From the NCBI RefSeq assembly GCF_009765355.1, contig NZ_VTHK01000019.1, forward strand, positions 119,113-183,112: a DNA stretch of 64,000 nucleotides, read 5' to 3'. Position numbers and translations under genes: made by a program. Below, one piece after another: positions 50,735 to 58,601 of this stretch (its first letter is position 1; every line of letters begins with the position of its first letter). The notes beneath the pieces were generated by a model that saw nothing but the letters and a program-made list of their open reading frames with translations, did no database searches and was not told the DNA's origin. This stretch comes from Amycolatopsis anabasis (GTDB lineage Bacteria; Actinomycetota; Actinomycetes; Mycobacteriales; Pseudonocardiaceae).

Positions 50735-51556
50735 TCAGCGTCGGGTGCCGATCACCACCCGTCGCCGAACGATCCAGCCGGCCGCGGCCAGCACCACCGC
50801 GAGCCCGGCGACCCCCGCGAGCAGCGGAGAAACGGACTGCCCGCTCGCCGAATCGGCTGGAGCCAGGTCACGCGGCTGGTAACCGCCCAACCGGCCCTGG
50901 TTGACGTAATCCGAACCGGGCAGCTTGTCGCCGTACTGCTGGTGCACGATCGACTGGTAGCCGGCCAGCGTGGTGCCCTGGCCGACCCGCGCCCGGGCCG
51001 GGTCGTTGAGCGGCACGACCTGGTCACCGCGCACCCGGTACCAGGCGTTGATCTGCGGTTCGGTGAACACCAGATCGCCACCCGCCTGCGCCGGGTAGGT
51101 GACCTCTTCGGTGCCGGTGGTCAGGTTGGTCGCCTGCCAGCCGTTCGGCTCCGGCGTCAGCCAGATCGTGGCTTCCTGCCCGGCCGCCGAGCGCGCCCGC
51201 ATCGACAGGTACGCGAACTCCGCGACCGGCACGTCCGCCTTCCCGGCGACGAACGCCGGGTTGAGCGAGAACACCTGCAGCGGTTCACCGTCCACCTTCG
51301 GCGCCTTCGCCACCGAGGCCGCGTCGATCTGCGCCTGGCTCAGTTTCCCCGCGCTGCCCCGCTGGTCCAGCTGGACGAAGAAATGCGCGAGCTTCGTGGT
51401 GGTGTCGGGTCCCGCGGCCGCCTGCTTGGCGGCGTCGACCTCGGCCCCGGAAACCCCGGCGGGGGCGCCGGAGGCGGGCAGCACGCCCAGGGTGAGCACG
51501 GCAGCGAGGCCGATGCCGCCGATGGTCAGCGCGCGGAACGCTTTCGAGAACTTCAT
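50735..51556 (-). CDS. Secreted, C-terminally membrane-anchored protein paired with a papain-like protease
   Basis: 273-aa protein with an N-terminal signal peptide (MKFSKAFRALTIGGIGLAAVLTLGVLPASGAPA), a globular outer part of about 190 residues (KLAHFFVQLDQRGSAGKLSQ...LQVFSLNPAFVAGKADVPVAEFAYLSMRAR...EPQINAWYRV), and a C-terminal membrane helix (VSPLLAGVAGLAVVLAAAGWIV) with an RRR stop-transfer, so it should be fixed on the outer face of the membrane. Of the two adjacent ATGs the second (51556) has better spacing to AAGGAG. It follows the protease gene by 10 bp. No family recognised; it could be an anchor, inhibitor or substrate receptor for that protease. Confidence 0.7.
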   Translation of the reverse strand: MKFSKAFRALTIGGIGLAAVLTLGVLPASGAPAGVSGAEVDAAKQAAAGPDTTTKLAHFFVQLDQRGSAGKLSQAQIDAASVAKAPKVDGEPLQVFSLNPAFVAGKADVPVAEFAYLSMRARSAAGQEATIWLTPEPNGWQATNLTTGTEEVTYPAQAGGDLVFTEPQINAWYRVRGDQVVPLNDPARARVGQGTTLAGYQSIVHQQYGDKLPGSDYVNQGRLGGYQPRDLAPADSASGQSVSPLLAGVAGLAVVLAAAGWIVRRRVVIGTRR

Positions 51557-51566
51557 CATCGCTCCT

Positions 51567-52184
51567 TCACGCCCCAATCCGGTACAGCGCCTCGGCCCAG
51601 CGGAACTGGCCGTTGCTCCGGTAGCTCGAATGCGTCATCGAGCTGTACCGCGCGCTCGACGGCCACGGGTCGCCGTAATAGACCATGTTCGTGGTGGCGT
51701 CGTAGCCGTGGATGACCTGGGCGTGCCCGCCACCCGCGGTCCAGTAGATACCGGTCTCGATGGGACGGTTCCCATCGATCTCGGCCTGGACCGCGCTGAA
51801 GCTCAACGCGCCGCCGACCGTCCCGGGGCTCAGGCCGATCGCCTGGTATCCCCGCTGGACCCAGCTGAGGTAGCCGGCCTGGTTGGGGCACTGGCCGTTC
51901 TGCGGGTAACCGCGGGAGAGGTTGCAGAAGGCGTTCTGGTTGAGGTTGGTGCCCTTGCCGAGGTAGTGCGCGATGGTCAGCCCGCTCGCCGCCCAGCACC
52001 ACTGGTTCTGCACCTGGACCTGCTGGCTGATCGACAGCTTCTTGGCTGCGAGCGGCGAACTGTCGGCGGTGGCCGAAGAGTCCGCGGCCGCCGCGGGAGC
52101 CACCAGCAGGCTCGCCGCGGCGAGGCCTCCGAAAACGGCTCCGGCCCATCGGGTTCGCCGTCTGGACACAACTTTCGGACGCAT
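51567..52184 (-). CDS. Secreted papain-like cysteine protease (C70/C39-like)
   Basis: 205-aa exported protein. Signal peptide 1-34 (RRRTRWAGAVFGGLAAASLLVAPAAAADS). The mature part has the papain-like triad order: Cys in QVQNQWCWAASGLTIAHY (about C63), His in GGGHAQVIHGYD (about H156) and Asp in VYYGDPWP (about D170). QNQWCWAAS is close to the active site of AvrRpt2-type (C70) proteases and of bacterial secreted C39-like enzymes. Two further cysteines (FCNLSRGYPQNGQCPNQ) may form a disulfide. Cotranscribed with the membrane-anchored partner 10 bp downstream. Confidence 0.82.
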   Translation of the reverse strand: MRPKVVSRRRTRWAGAVFGGLAAASLLVAPAAAADSSATADSSPLAAKKLSISQQVQVQNQWCWAASGLTIAHYLGKGTNLNQNAFCNLSRGYPQNGQCPNQAGYLSWVQRGYQAIGLSPGTVGGALSFSAVQAEIDGNRPIETGIYWTAGGGHAQVIHGYDATTNMVYYGDPWPSSARYSSMTHSSYRSNGQFRWAEALYRIGA

Positions 52185-52362
52185 GAATGCTCCTTTCCGG
52201 CCGGTCGCAGGGGTGACCGGCTGACGCCCCGGTCGCAGAGCAGGGTGCGGCGCCTAGGATCGGAGGGCGCCGGGGGCGATCGGGGCGTAGTTCAGCTTCG
52301 ATCCGTCACCGGAAAGTGGGTAATCCCAACGGGCATAATCCACACGTTATGGGCACCGAGAG

Positions 52363-53376
52363 TTACTCTCCGTCAGAGTCATTGTCGTTGCGCTCGATCT
52401 CGGCGAGGACCGCGTCCAGATCGCTGTGCGCCTCGGGATGGTCGTCCCACCAGCGCTGGAAAAGCGGATTGCGGCCGATCGTCGACCGGTAGGCGAGCGC
52501 GACGCAGCGGAAGACCTGTTCCATCAACGGCAACAGCGCGTCGTTATCACGCATGGCGAATAGCAAACTGGTATGGATGGGATCGCCGGTCAGCGGCAGC
52601 GCGCGCAGCCCGCGCGGCGGGGCGGACGCCGCCTGGGCGAGGCAGACCGCGCCCTGCGCGATGAGCGTCCCCGCGGTGCCCGCCTCCGAGGTGTAGTGCC
52701 GCACCCGGGGCACGAAGCCCGCGTCGGCGCACGCGGTCTGCAGGCGGATGCGCACCGCGTTCTCGTGCGGCGGCGGCAGGATCCAGTCGCAGTCGGCGAG
52801 ATCGCTGAGCGACACGGCGTCGTCCTTGATCGCCGGATGGCCTTCCGCGATGCCGATGAAGATCGGTTCGGTGGCGAACTGCCGGACGGTCAGCCCGTCG
52901 TAGTGGTGCGGCTCCATCCCGTCGAACCGCTCCAGCAGCGCCACGTCGACCCGGCCGGTGGACAGCAGCTTGAGCAGCATCCCGGCGGCCGGTTCGCCCC
53001 AGGTCTGCACATCGAGTTGCGGGAGCCGCTGACCGAGTTGCTCGATCAGGCCGCCGATCATCAGCAGCGGGATGTAGCCGACGCGCAGCATCGAGGGCCG
53101 CGTCGCGTCGCCGTGCTGGCGCGCGGACACCACGAGCGCCTGCATGTCGGCCAGCAGGGCGTCCGCGCGGTTGAGCACGAACCCGCCGAGCGCGGTGGGC
53201 CGGCTGCCCTGCGCGCTGCGCTCGAACAGCTCGCCGCCGAGGATCTTCTCGATCCGCTTGAGCTGCGCGGTCAGGGCCGGCTGGCTGATCCCGAGGAGCG
53301 TGGACGCCTTGCTGACGCTGCCGGTCGCCGCCACCGCACGCACCGCGCGCAAATGGCGTAGCTCCAACTCGGCCAT
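52363..53376 (-). CDS. LysR-family transcriptional regulator
   Basis: 337-aa LysR: HTH in LRHLRAVRAVAATGSVSKASTLLGISQPALTAQLKRIEKILGG (residues about 6-48) and the effector domain beginning MLRVGYIPLLMIGGLIEQL. The C terminus has a longer acidic tail than usual (DAVLAEIERNDNDSDGE). It follows the GH43 gene by 68 bp on the same strand and lies upstream of the protease pair (178-bp gap). Target unknown. Confidence 0.9.
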   Translation of the reverse strand: MAELELRHLRAVRAVAATGSVSKASTLLGISQPALTAQLKRIEKILGGELFERSAQGSRPTALGGFVLNRADALLADMQALVVSARQHGDATRPSMLRVGYIPLLMIGGLIEQLGQRLPQLDVQTWGEPAAGMLLKLLSTGRVDVALLERFDGMEPHHYDGLTVRQFATEPIFIGIAEGHPAIKDDAVSLSDLADCDWILPPPHENAVRIRLQTACADAGFVPRVRHYTSEAGTAGTLIAQGAVCLAQAASAPPRGLRALPLTGDPIHTSLLFAMRDNDALLPLMEQVFRCVALAYRSTIGRNPLFQRWWDDHPEAHSDLDAVLAEIERNDNDSDGE

Positions 53377-53444
53377 CTGATGACCCTATACCCCGAATGG
53401 GTGTAACTGAATGGTTTGACAAGAGGTCGTGATTGAATTTTTGT

Positions 53445-55124
53445 CTACCAGGTGACAACCCGCACGTCCGCCGAGACGGATTCCCGCCTCGGCCCGGCCC
53501 CCTGGGTCACGTCGAAATAGCCACCCGCGGCCCTTTCCCGCTGGTAGACGACGTGGAGAACGGCAACTCCCGGAGCGTTCGGGGTGACCGTGACCCGATT
53601 TCCGCGCACCCGGACCGCGCCCGCCGACACCGGCCGGAGTTCGGCCCGGATCCGGTTGAGCGGATTGGCCAGGTCGAAATCGCCGCCGCTCGCCCCGGAC
53701 ACCTCGACCGTGGTGGACACCGGGACGCCGGACCGGGTGAACAGCAGGCGGTCCGCGGGGCGCAGGGCGAACGGGGCCACTCCGGACGGAATGGGCCGGT
53801 CCGCGGTCGAACCGGCGATCGTGAGCCCCCGCCGATCCGGATCCAGCCGCAGCCGTGCCGTGTAGAGCCGCCGGGAATCCACTGTGGACGGACGCCCGTG
53901 GTGGACGTAGTACCGCTCCCGGCCGTCCGGCGAGGCGACCATGCTGCCGTGCCCGGTGGAATACAGGCCCCGGGCCGCGTCCTGGGCGAGTACCGGATTC
54001 GCCGGGCTCTTCCGCCACGGCCCGAGTGGACTGTCCGCGACCGCGTAACCGACGCCGTAGAACTCGTTCTCGAAGTTGTTCGCCGAATAGGTCAGGTAGT
54101 AGACCGGCTTTCCGGTTCCGGTGTACGCCTTGACGGTCGTGGACCCTTCGGCCCAGCGGCGGTCCTTCTTCTGCCCACCGGTCTTCGCGTAGTCGTGCAC
54201 ATGCGCGTTCTCCCATGCCTGTTTGTCGGCGCCGTAGGAAATGATCGGGGTGAAGCCGTCCTTGCGGATGCCCGGCGGGTCACCCGGCCCGAGGTTCGCG
54301 TCGCGGTAACGGGGGTGGATCGCGGGCATGGTCGTACCGGTGGGATCCCGCCACCAGTCACCGGTGAGTTCGACCGCGTAGATGTTGGATTCCTCGATGT
54401 ATTTCCCGAGATCGGTGTCCCACACCCAGTTCCGGTAGGCGTTGCGGGAGAAGTACAGGTAGATCCGGCCGTCGTCGTCGAAGAACACGTTCGGATCGAT
54501 GAACGGGAGGTAGGTGCCCAGCGGCGCGGTCCGCCCCTCCTCCAGCGTGGCCGGGGGCTTCTTCTGCGTCGCGTCCATGATCAGGTTGACGTCGTGGTAG
54601 TCCGGGTCGTACGGGTAGTAGTCCAGCGGCGCCGCGGCGATATCGGTGAACGGGCCGTCCGGCGACCGCGAAACCGCCACCCCGACCTTGGACGCCTCCT
54701 CGAAGTCGGCGTATTTGAAGTGCTCGGCGACATTCTTGTTCATCCGGCCGGAATAGAAGAGGAAATAGATCCCGGTCCGCTCGTTGTGGTAGACCTCGGG
54801 CGCCCAGTACCAGTCGTGGGCCCAGTTGCGCGGATCGTTCTCGCGCAACGCGCCACCGGGAATCCGTTGCCAGGTCGCCAGATCCGGGGACCGGTAGATG
54901 CCGAAGTGGTATCCGGGATCGGCACCCTCGGTCGAGTAGGCGTAGTAGTAGCCGCTCGCCCGGTCGAAGCGGACGAACGGATCGGCCCCCGGGGTGCGGG
55001 CGTCGTTGAAGTAGGTCGCGTCGGTGGTCACCGGGGGGACCGCCCGGGCAGCCGGGACCGCGGCCGCGGCGAGCACGAACGCGAGCAGGGCGGGCAGTAG
55101 TCGACGCCATGGCCGGTGACCCAC
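53445..55124 (-). CDS. Secreted GH43-family glycosidase
   Basis: 559-aa exoenzyme with signal peptide (RPWRRLLPALLAFVLAAAAVPAARA, residues about 5-29) and a five-bladed GH43 propeller: general base Asp in PGADPFVRFD, YWAPEVY, the pKa-modulating Asp in YLPFIDPNVFFDD and general acid Glu in RWAEGSTTVK. A C-terminal beta-sandwich (about 415-559) follows. Arabinofuranosidase or xylosidase activity on plant hemicellulose is likely, exact linkage unknown. I use GTG at 55124 because GGGGAGG lies upstream; the reading frame extends to 55181. The motif shared with the GH2 gene lies 25 bp upstream. Confidence 0.9.
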   Translation of the reverse strand: MGHRPWRRLLPALLAFVLAAAAVPAARAVPPVTTDATYFNDARTPGADPFVRFDRASGYYYAYSTEGADPGYHFGIYRSPDLATWQRIPGGALRENDPRNWAHDWYWAPEVYHNERTGIYFLFYSGRMNKNVAEHFKYADFEEASKVGVAVSRSPDGPFTDIAAAPLDYYPYDPDYHDVNLIMDATQKKPPATLEEGRTAPLGTYLPFIDPNVFFDDDGRIYLYFSRNAYRNWVWDTDLGKYIEESNIYAVELTGDWWRDPTGTTMPAIHPRYRDANLGPGDPPGIRKDGFTPIISYGADKQAWENAHVHDYAKTGGQKKDRRWAEGSTTVKAYTGTGKPVYYLTYSANNFENEFYGVGYAVADSPLGPWRKSPANPVLAQDAARGLYSTGHGSMVASPDGRERYYVHHGRPSTVDSRRLYTARLRLDPDRRGLTIAGSTADRPIPSGVAPFALRPADRLLFTRSGVPVSTTVEVSGASGGDFDLANPLNRIRAELRPVSAGAVRVRGNRVTVTPNAPGVAVLHVVYQRERAAGGYFDVTQGAGPRRESVSADVRVVTW

Positions 55125-55148
55125 GGTCGCCTCCCCAGCTGTTTCACT

Positions 55149-55162
55149 TTGTTCGACTATGT
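55149..55162. promoter_or_regulatory. Shared 14-bp motif upstream of GH43 gene
   Basis: TTGTTCGACTATGT, 13 of 14 bases identical to 37987-38000 before the GH2 gene. On the coding (minus) strand it reads as two 10-bp direct repeats, GAACATAGTC and GAACAAAGTG. Likely a regulator site common to both secreted glycosidases. Confidence 0.5.
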
Positions 55163-55215
55163 TCCTTTCTGACCGCTCCACGCACCCCTGTCAACCGCCG
55201 ACCCAGCGACGCCCC

Positions 55216-55322
55216 CGCGAGTCCCCCGTCTCGGTAGCCCGAGTTCCCCGTTCCGGAAGCCGAACTACACACTCAGGCAAGCGAACTACACACTCAGGCA
55301 CGCGAGTTACACATTCGGAGCC
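55216..55322. repeat. Array of five 20-22 bp repeat units (forward orientation)
   Basis: Units at 55216-55237, 55238-55259, 55260-55281, 55282-55302 and 55303-55322. The first two are of the type CGAGTTCCCCGTTCCGG, the last three CGAACTACACACTCAGG or CGAGTTACACATTCGG. No spacers separate them. The stretch 55125-55616 has no protein gene; it holds the GH43 promoter motif, this array, a 90-bp segment without visible structure, and an inverted array. Confidence 0.75.
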
Positions 55323-55410
55323 ATCCCACGAGACCGAACGCGGCGCCCCGGGCGGGACTCGCGGTGGCTGGCGAGTGCCGCCAACCCAGCGATGAGGCGT
55401 GGCCGGGCTT

Positions 55411-55536
55411 CCTGAAGTGCGCACTCGGCGGCACGAGTGCGCGGTTCGCGGTCCCGAACGCTCAACTCGGATGCCCGAGTGTGTAACTCGCGTGCCGGAA
55501 CGTGTAGTTCGCGTGCGCCAACGTGCAACTCGCGTG
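55411..55536. repeat. Array of six 21-bp repeat units (inverted orientation)
   Basis: Six exact 21-bp steps (55411, 55432, 55453, 55474, 55495, 55516) of the form CCCGAGTGTGTAACTCGCGTG, which is the complement of the forward unit. The array faces the forward one at 55216-55322, so the two could pair as a long imperfect cruciform or RNA hairpin. It ends 80 bp before the patatin start. Confidence 0.78.
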
Positions 55537-55603
55537 CTGGAGCGGGTGGGTCAGGTTCCTCACCCTCACGGGCGTTTGGCGGGCAGCGCACCGGTTCCGG
55601 AGT

Positions 55604-55609
55604 TAGATT
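55604..55609 (+). promoter_or_regulatory. Leaderless -10 box of the patatin gene
   Basis: TAGATT, seven bases, ATG. No ribosome-binding site between. Confidence 0.55.
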
Positions 55610-55616
55610 CGCCCGC

Positions 55617-56489
55617 ATGGAACTTCCTCGGCCGATCGGGTTCGTTCTCGGGGGCGGCGGCAGCCTGGGCGCCATGCAGGTGGGCATGCTGCGGGCGCTC
55701 GCCGAGGCCGGGATCGAACCGGATCTGGTCGTGGGCACCTCGGTGGGTTCGCTCAACGGCGCGGTGCTGGCCCTGCCCTCGACCGACCCGGGCGAGCGGC
55801 TGCGGGCGATCTGGGCCGGGATGACCCGGCACGAGGCGTTCCCCGGCGGGGTGCTCAGCCAGGTGCGCACGCTGCACCGGGGCAAGACCCACCTGTTCCC
55901 CAACTCGGGGCTGGCCAAGATCATCGACGAGCACGTCGGCCCGGGCATGCGGTTCGAGGACCTCGCGTTGCCGTTCGGCGTGGTCACCACCGACGTCGAC
56001 ACCGCGCAGCCGCTGCTGCTGCGCTCCGGCGACCTGCTCCCCGCGCTGCTGGCCAGCTGCGCGATCCCCGGGATCTTCCCCGCGGTCCACCACGACGGTC
56101 GCCAGCTCTACGACGGCGGGCTGGTGGCGAACGTCCCGATGCGGCAGGCGATCGAGCTGGGCGCCGCGTCGCTGGTGGTGCTCGACTGCGCGTTCCCCAG
56201 CCGGATTCCCGCGCCACCGCGGACTTTCGCCGAGGTGATGATGTTCACCGCGATGATCAGCATGCGCAACCAGGCGGTGCTCGAGGCGCCGCTCGCCGCG
56301 GCCGCGGTGCCGGTGGTGTACCTGCCCGGCCCGGCGCCGATTCGCTTGAGCCCCTTGGATTTCAGCCGGACCGAGCAGCTCGCCGAGCAGGCCTACGAGG
56401 CCGCGCACGCCTACCTCGACGGGACCGCCGTGAACGGGCCGGGGCTGTACGGCGGGCCGGGTCTCGTGGTGGATCGCACCCCCGGGTGA
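55617..56489 (+). CDS. Patatin-like phospholipase
   Basis: 290-aa cytoplasmic lipid hydrolase of the RssA/YchK type. Seen: oxyanion loop GGGGSLGAMQVG (residues about 12-23), nucleophile Ser in GTSVGSLNG (about 41-49) and catalytic Asp in YDGGLVANVP. The catalytic dyad is complete. It acts on acyl esters of membrane or storage lipids; substrate unknown. The start is fixed by the leaderless promoter and by the conserved start of strand 1. Confidence 0.9.
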   Translation: MELPRPIGFVLGGGGSLGAMQVGMLRALAEAGIEPDLVVGTSVGSLNGAVLALPSTDPGERLRAIWAGMTRHEAFPGGVLSQVRTLHRGKTHLFPNSGLAKIIDEHVGPGMRFEDLALPFGVVTTDVDTAQPLLLRSGDLLPALLASCAIPGIFPAVHHDGRQLYDGGLVANVPMRQAIELGAASLVVLDCAFPSRIPAPPRTFAEVMMFTAMISMRNQAVLEAPLAAAAVPVVYLPGPAPIRLSPLDFSRTEQLAEQAYEAAHAYLDGTAVNGPGLYGGPGLVVDRTPG

Positions 56490-56592
56490 TCCACACCACT
56501 CGGGTGCAACAATCCGCGGGAAAGCGCGTCCACGCAATCGCGTACTTTTGATGCAGATGCCCGCAAACCCGACCTTCCAAAAAAGAGACCAC

Positions 56593-57783
56593 ATGTTTCT
56601 AAAGAAGTCATTACTTTCCGCGCTGCTGGTCGGCGTACTCGCTCTGTCCGCGTGTTCGTCCGGCGACGACGGCGGCGATCCGGGCGGGCAGCCCGGCGCG
56701 GTGCCCGGCACGTCGATGAACCTCACGATCACCCCGGCGGGCGGGAACGACGTGAACCCCGCGACGCCGATCACGGTGAAGGCCGACCACGGCACCCTGA
56801 CCGAGGTGACGGTGACCAACACCGCCAAGGGCAAGAAGGTCAGCGGCGCCCTCTCCCCGGACAAGTCGACCTGGACCTCCAGCGAGCCGCTCGGCTACGG
56901 CAGCACGTACCAGATCGACGCGAAGGCCAGTGACACCAACGGAAAGCCGGGCGAGCAGCAGGCGAGGATCACCACGCTGACCCCGAAGCAGCAGGCCGAG
57001 CCGAACCTCATCCCGGCGCCGAACGCGGTCGCGTCCACCGGGGTCGGCGTGGGCCAGCCGATCGTCTTCAGCTTCAACCAGCCGGTGAAGGACAAGGCCG
57101 CGGTGGAGAAGCAGCTGTCGGTCGTCTCCGAACCCGCCCAGGAGGGCGGCTGGTACTGGATCGACGACAAGAACGTGCATTACCGGCCGAAGGAATACTG
57201 GCAGCCGGGCACCAAACTCACCGTCACCGCGAAGGTCTACGGTGTCGATTTCGGCAATGGCGTTTACGGTGCCGGGGACCGCACGGAGAAGTACCAGGTC
57301 CACGATTCCTGGGTCGCCAAAGCGGACGGCAACACCGAGCAGATGCAGATTTTCCACAATGGTCAGATGGTGAAGTCGATGCCCATTTCGATGGGCAAGG
57401 ACGCCACCCCGACGCACCTCGGCCCGCACGTCATCTCGGACAAGCACGAGAACTACGTCATGGATTCGTGCACCTACGGCGTGTGCCAGGGCCAGCCCGG
57501 GTACTACAAGTCGAACGAGAAGTGGTCGCAGCGGATCTCCAACGACGGCGAGTTCGTGCACGAGAACCCGAACAGCGTCGGCCAGCAGGGCAGTTCGAAC
57601 GTCTCGCACGGCTGCATCAACCTCAACGACGAGAACGCGAAGTGGTTCTACCAGAACCTCGGGCTCGGGGACGTGGTCGAGGTGACCAACTCCGGCGGCA
57701 AGGAGCTGCCGGTATGGGACCTCTACGGCGACTGGTCCGTGCCGTGGGACAAGTGGCTCGCGGGCAGCGCGCTGAAAAAGTAG
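56593..57783 (+). CDS. L,D-transpeptidase lipoprotein
   Basis: 396-aa peptidoglycan cross-linking enzyme of the LdtMt2 type. Lipoprotein signal peptide with lipobox LSAC (C21), a Gly/Asp-rich linker, two Ig-like domains (TPAGGNDVNPATPITVKADHGTL; PAPNAVASTGVGVGQPIVFSFNQPV) and a YkuD catalytic domain (about 240-370) with H339 and nucleophile C341 in SHGCINLN. Forms 3-3 cross-links on the outer face of the membrane. The ATG at 56593 starts directly at the signal peptide; the ribosome site is weak and the upstream 90 bp are unusually AT-rich. Confidence 0.93.
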   Translation: MFLKKSLLSALLVGVLALSACSSGDDGGDPGGQPGAVPGTSMNLTITPAGGNDVNPATPITVKADHGTLTEVTVTNTAKGKKVSGALSPDKSTWTSSEPLGYGSTYQIDAKASDTNGKPGEQQARITTLTPKQQAEPNLIPAPNAVASTGVGVGQPIVFSFNQPVKDKAAVEKQLSVVSEPAQEGGWYWIDDKNVHYRPKEYWQPGTKLTVTAKVYGVDFGNGVYGAGDRTEKYQVHDSWVAKADGNTEQMQIFHNGQMVKSMPISMGKDATPTHLGPHVISDKHENYVMDSCTYGVCQGQPGYYKSNEKWSQRISNDGEFVHENPNSVGQQGSSNVSHGCINLNDENAKWFYQNLGLGDVVEVTNSGGKELPVWDLYGDWSVPWDKWLAGSALKK

Positions 57784-57806
57784 CGGGCTCTGCCCGGGCG
57801 TGCATC

Positions 57807-58601
57807 ATGGAGGGCATGCCCAGCACGGATTCTCAGGTCGACCTGCGCCTGGCCCGGTCCCTGGTGGCCGGCGCCGGGCGCATCGTCGCGATGACCGGCG
57901 CCGGGATCTCCACCGAGTCGGGTATCCCGGACTTCCGCGGACCGAACGGGTTGTGGACGAAGAACCCGGCCGCGGAACGGATGTCCAACCTGCACGCCTA
58001 CGTCACCAGCAGACAGGTCCGGGAGCAGTCGTGGCAGGCGCGGCTGTCCCATCCCGGCTGGCACGCGGAACCGAACCCCGCGCACCGGGCACTGGTCGAC
58101 CTGGAGCACGCGGGCCGGTTGCACGCCATCCTGACCCAGAACATCGACCGCCTGCACCAGAAGGCCGGGTCGGATCCGGAGCGCGTGCTCGAACTGCACG
58201 GCACCATGTTCGACACCGAGTGCCTCTCCTGCGCCGATCGCCGCGACATGCGCGAGGCGCTGGCCCGGGTCCGGGCGGGCGAAGCCGATCCGTCCTGCGC
58301 GCTGTGCGGCGGGATCCTCAAGTCGGCCACCATTTCCTTCGGCCAGCCGCTGGATCCGGACGTGCTGAACCGCGCGCAGAACGCCGTCCGGGCCGGGGAC
58401 CTGATGCTCGTCGTGGGCAGCTCGCTGACCGTCCAGCCCGCGGCGGGCCTGGTCGGCCTCGCCGCGAGCAACGGGGTGACGGTGGTCGTGTGCAACGGCT
58501 CGGAAACCCCGTACGACCGGTTCGCCGCGGCCGTGCTGCGCGGCCCGCTCGGCGCGGTGCTGCCCGCGCTGGTCAGTGCTCGAGGGGATGACCTCGGGTA
58601 G
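57807..58601 (+). CDS. NAD-dependent protein deacetylase (sirtuin)
   Basis: 264-aa Sir2 enzyme. Seen: TGAGISTESGIPDFRGPNGLW (residues about 31-51), TQNIDRLHQKAG, catalytic His in LELHGT, zinc cysteines CLSC and CALC, then VVGSSLTVQPAAGL. Removes acetyl or other acyl groups from lysines with NAD, for example from acyl-CoA synthetases. ATG at 57807 is used; ATG at 57816 is nearer to GGAGG but with too short spacing. Its last 29 bp overlap the convergent LtrA gene. Confidence 0.92.
   Translation: MEGMPSTDSQVDLRLARSLVAGAGRIVAMTGAGISTESGIPDFRGPNGLWTKNPAAERMSNLHAYVTSRQVREQSWQARLSHPGWHAEPNPAHRALVDLEHAGRLHAILTQNIDRLHQKAGSDPERVLELHGTMFDTECLSCADRRDMREALARVRAGEADPSCALCGGILKSATISFGQPLDPDVLNRAQNAVRAGDLMLVVGSSLTVQPAAGLVGLAASNGVTVVVCNGSETPYDRFAAAVLRGPLGAVLPALVSARGDDLG

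Noticed and set aside
55216..55536. CRISPR array
   Set aside because: Units of 21-22 bp follow each other without spacers, occur in both orientations, differ from one another, and no cas gene is near.
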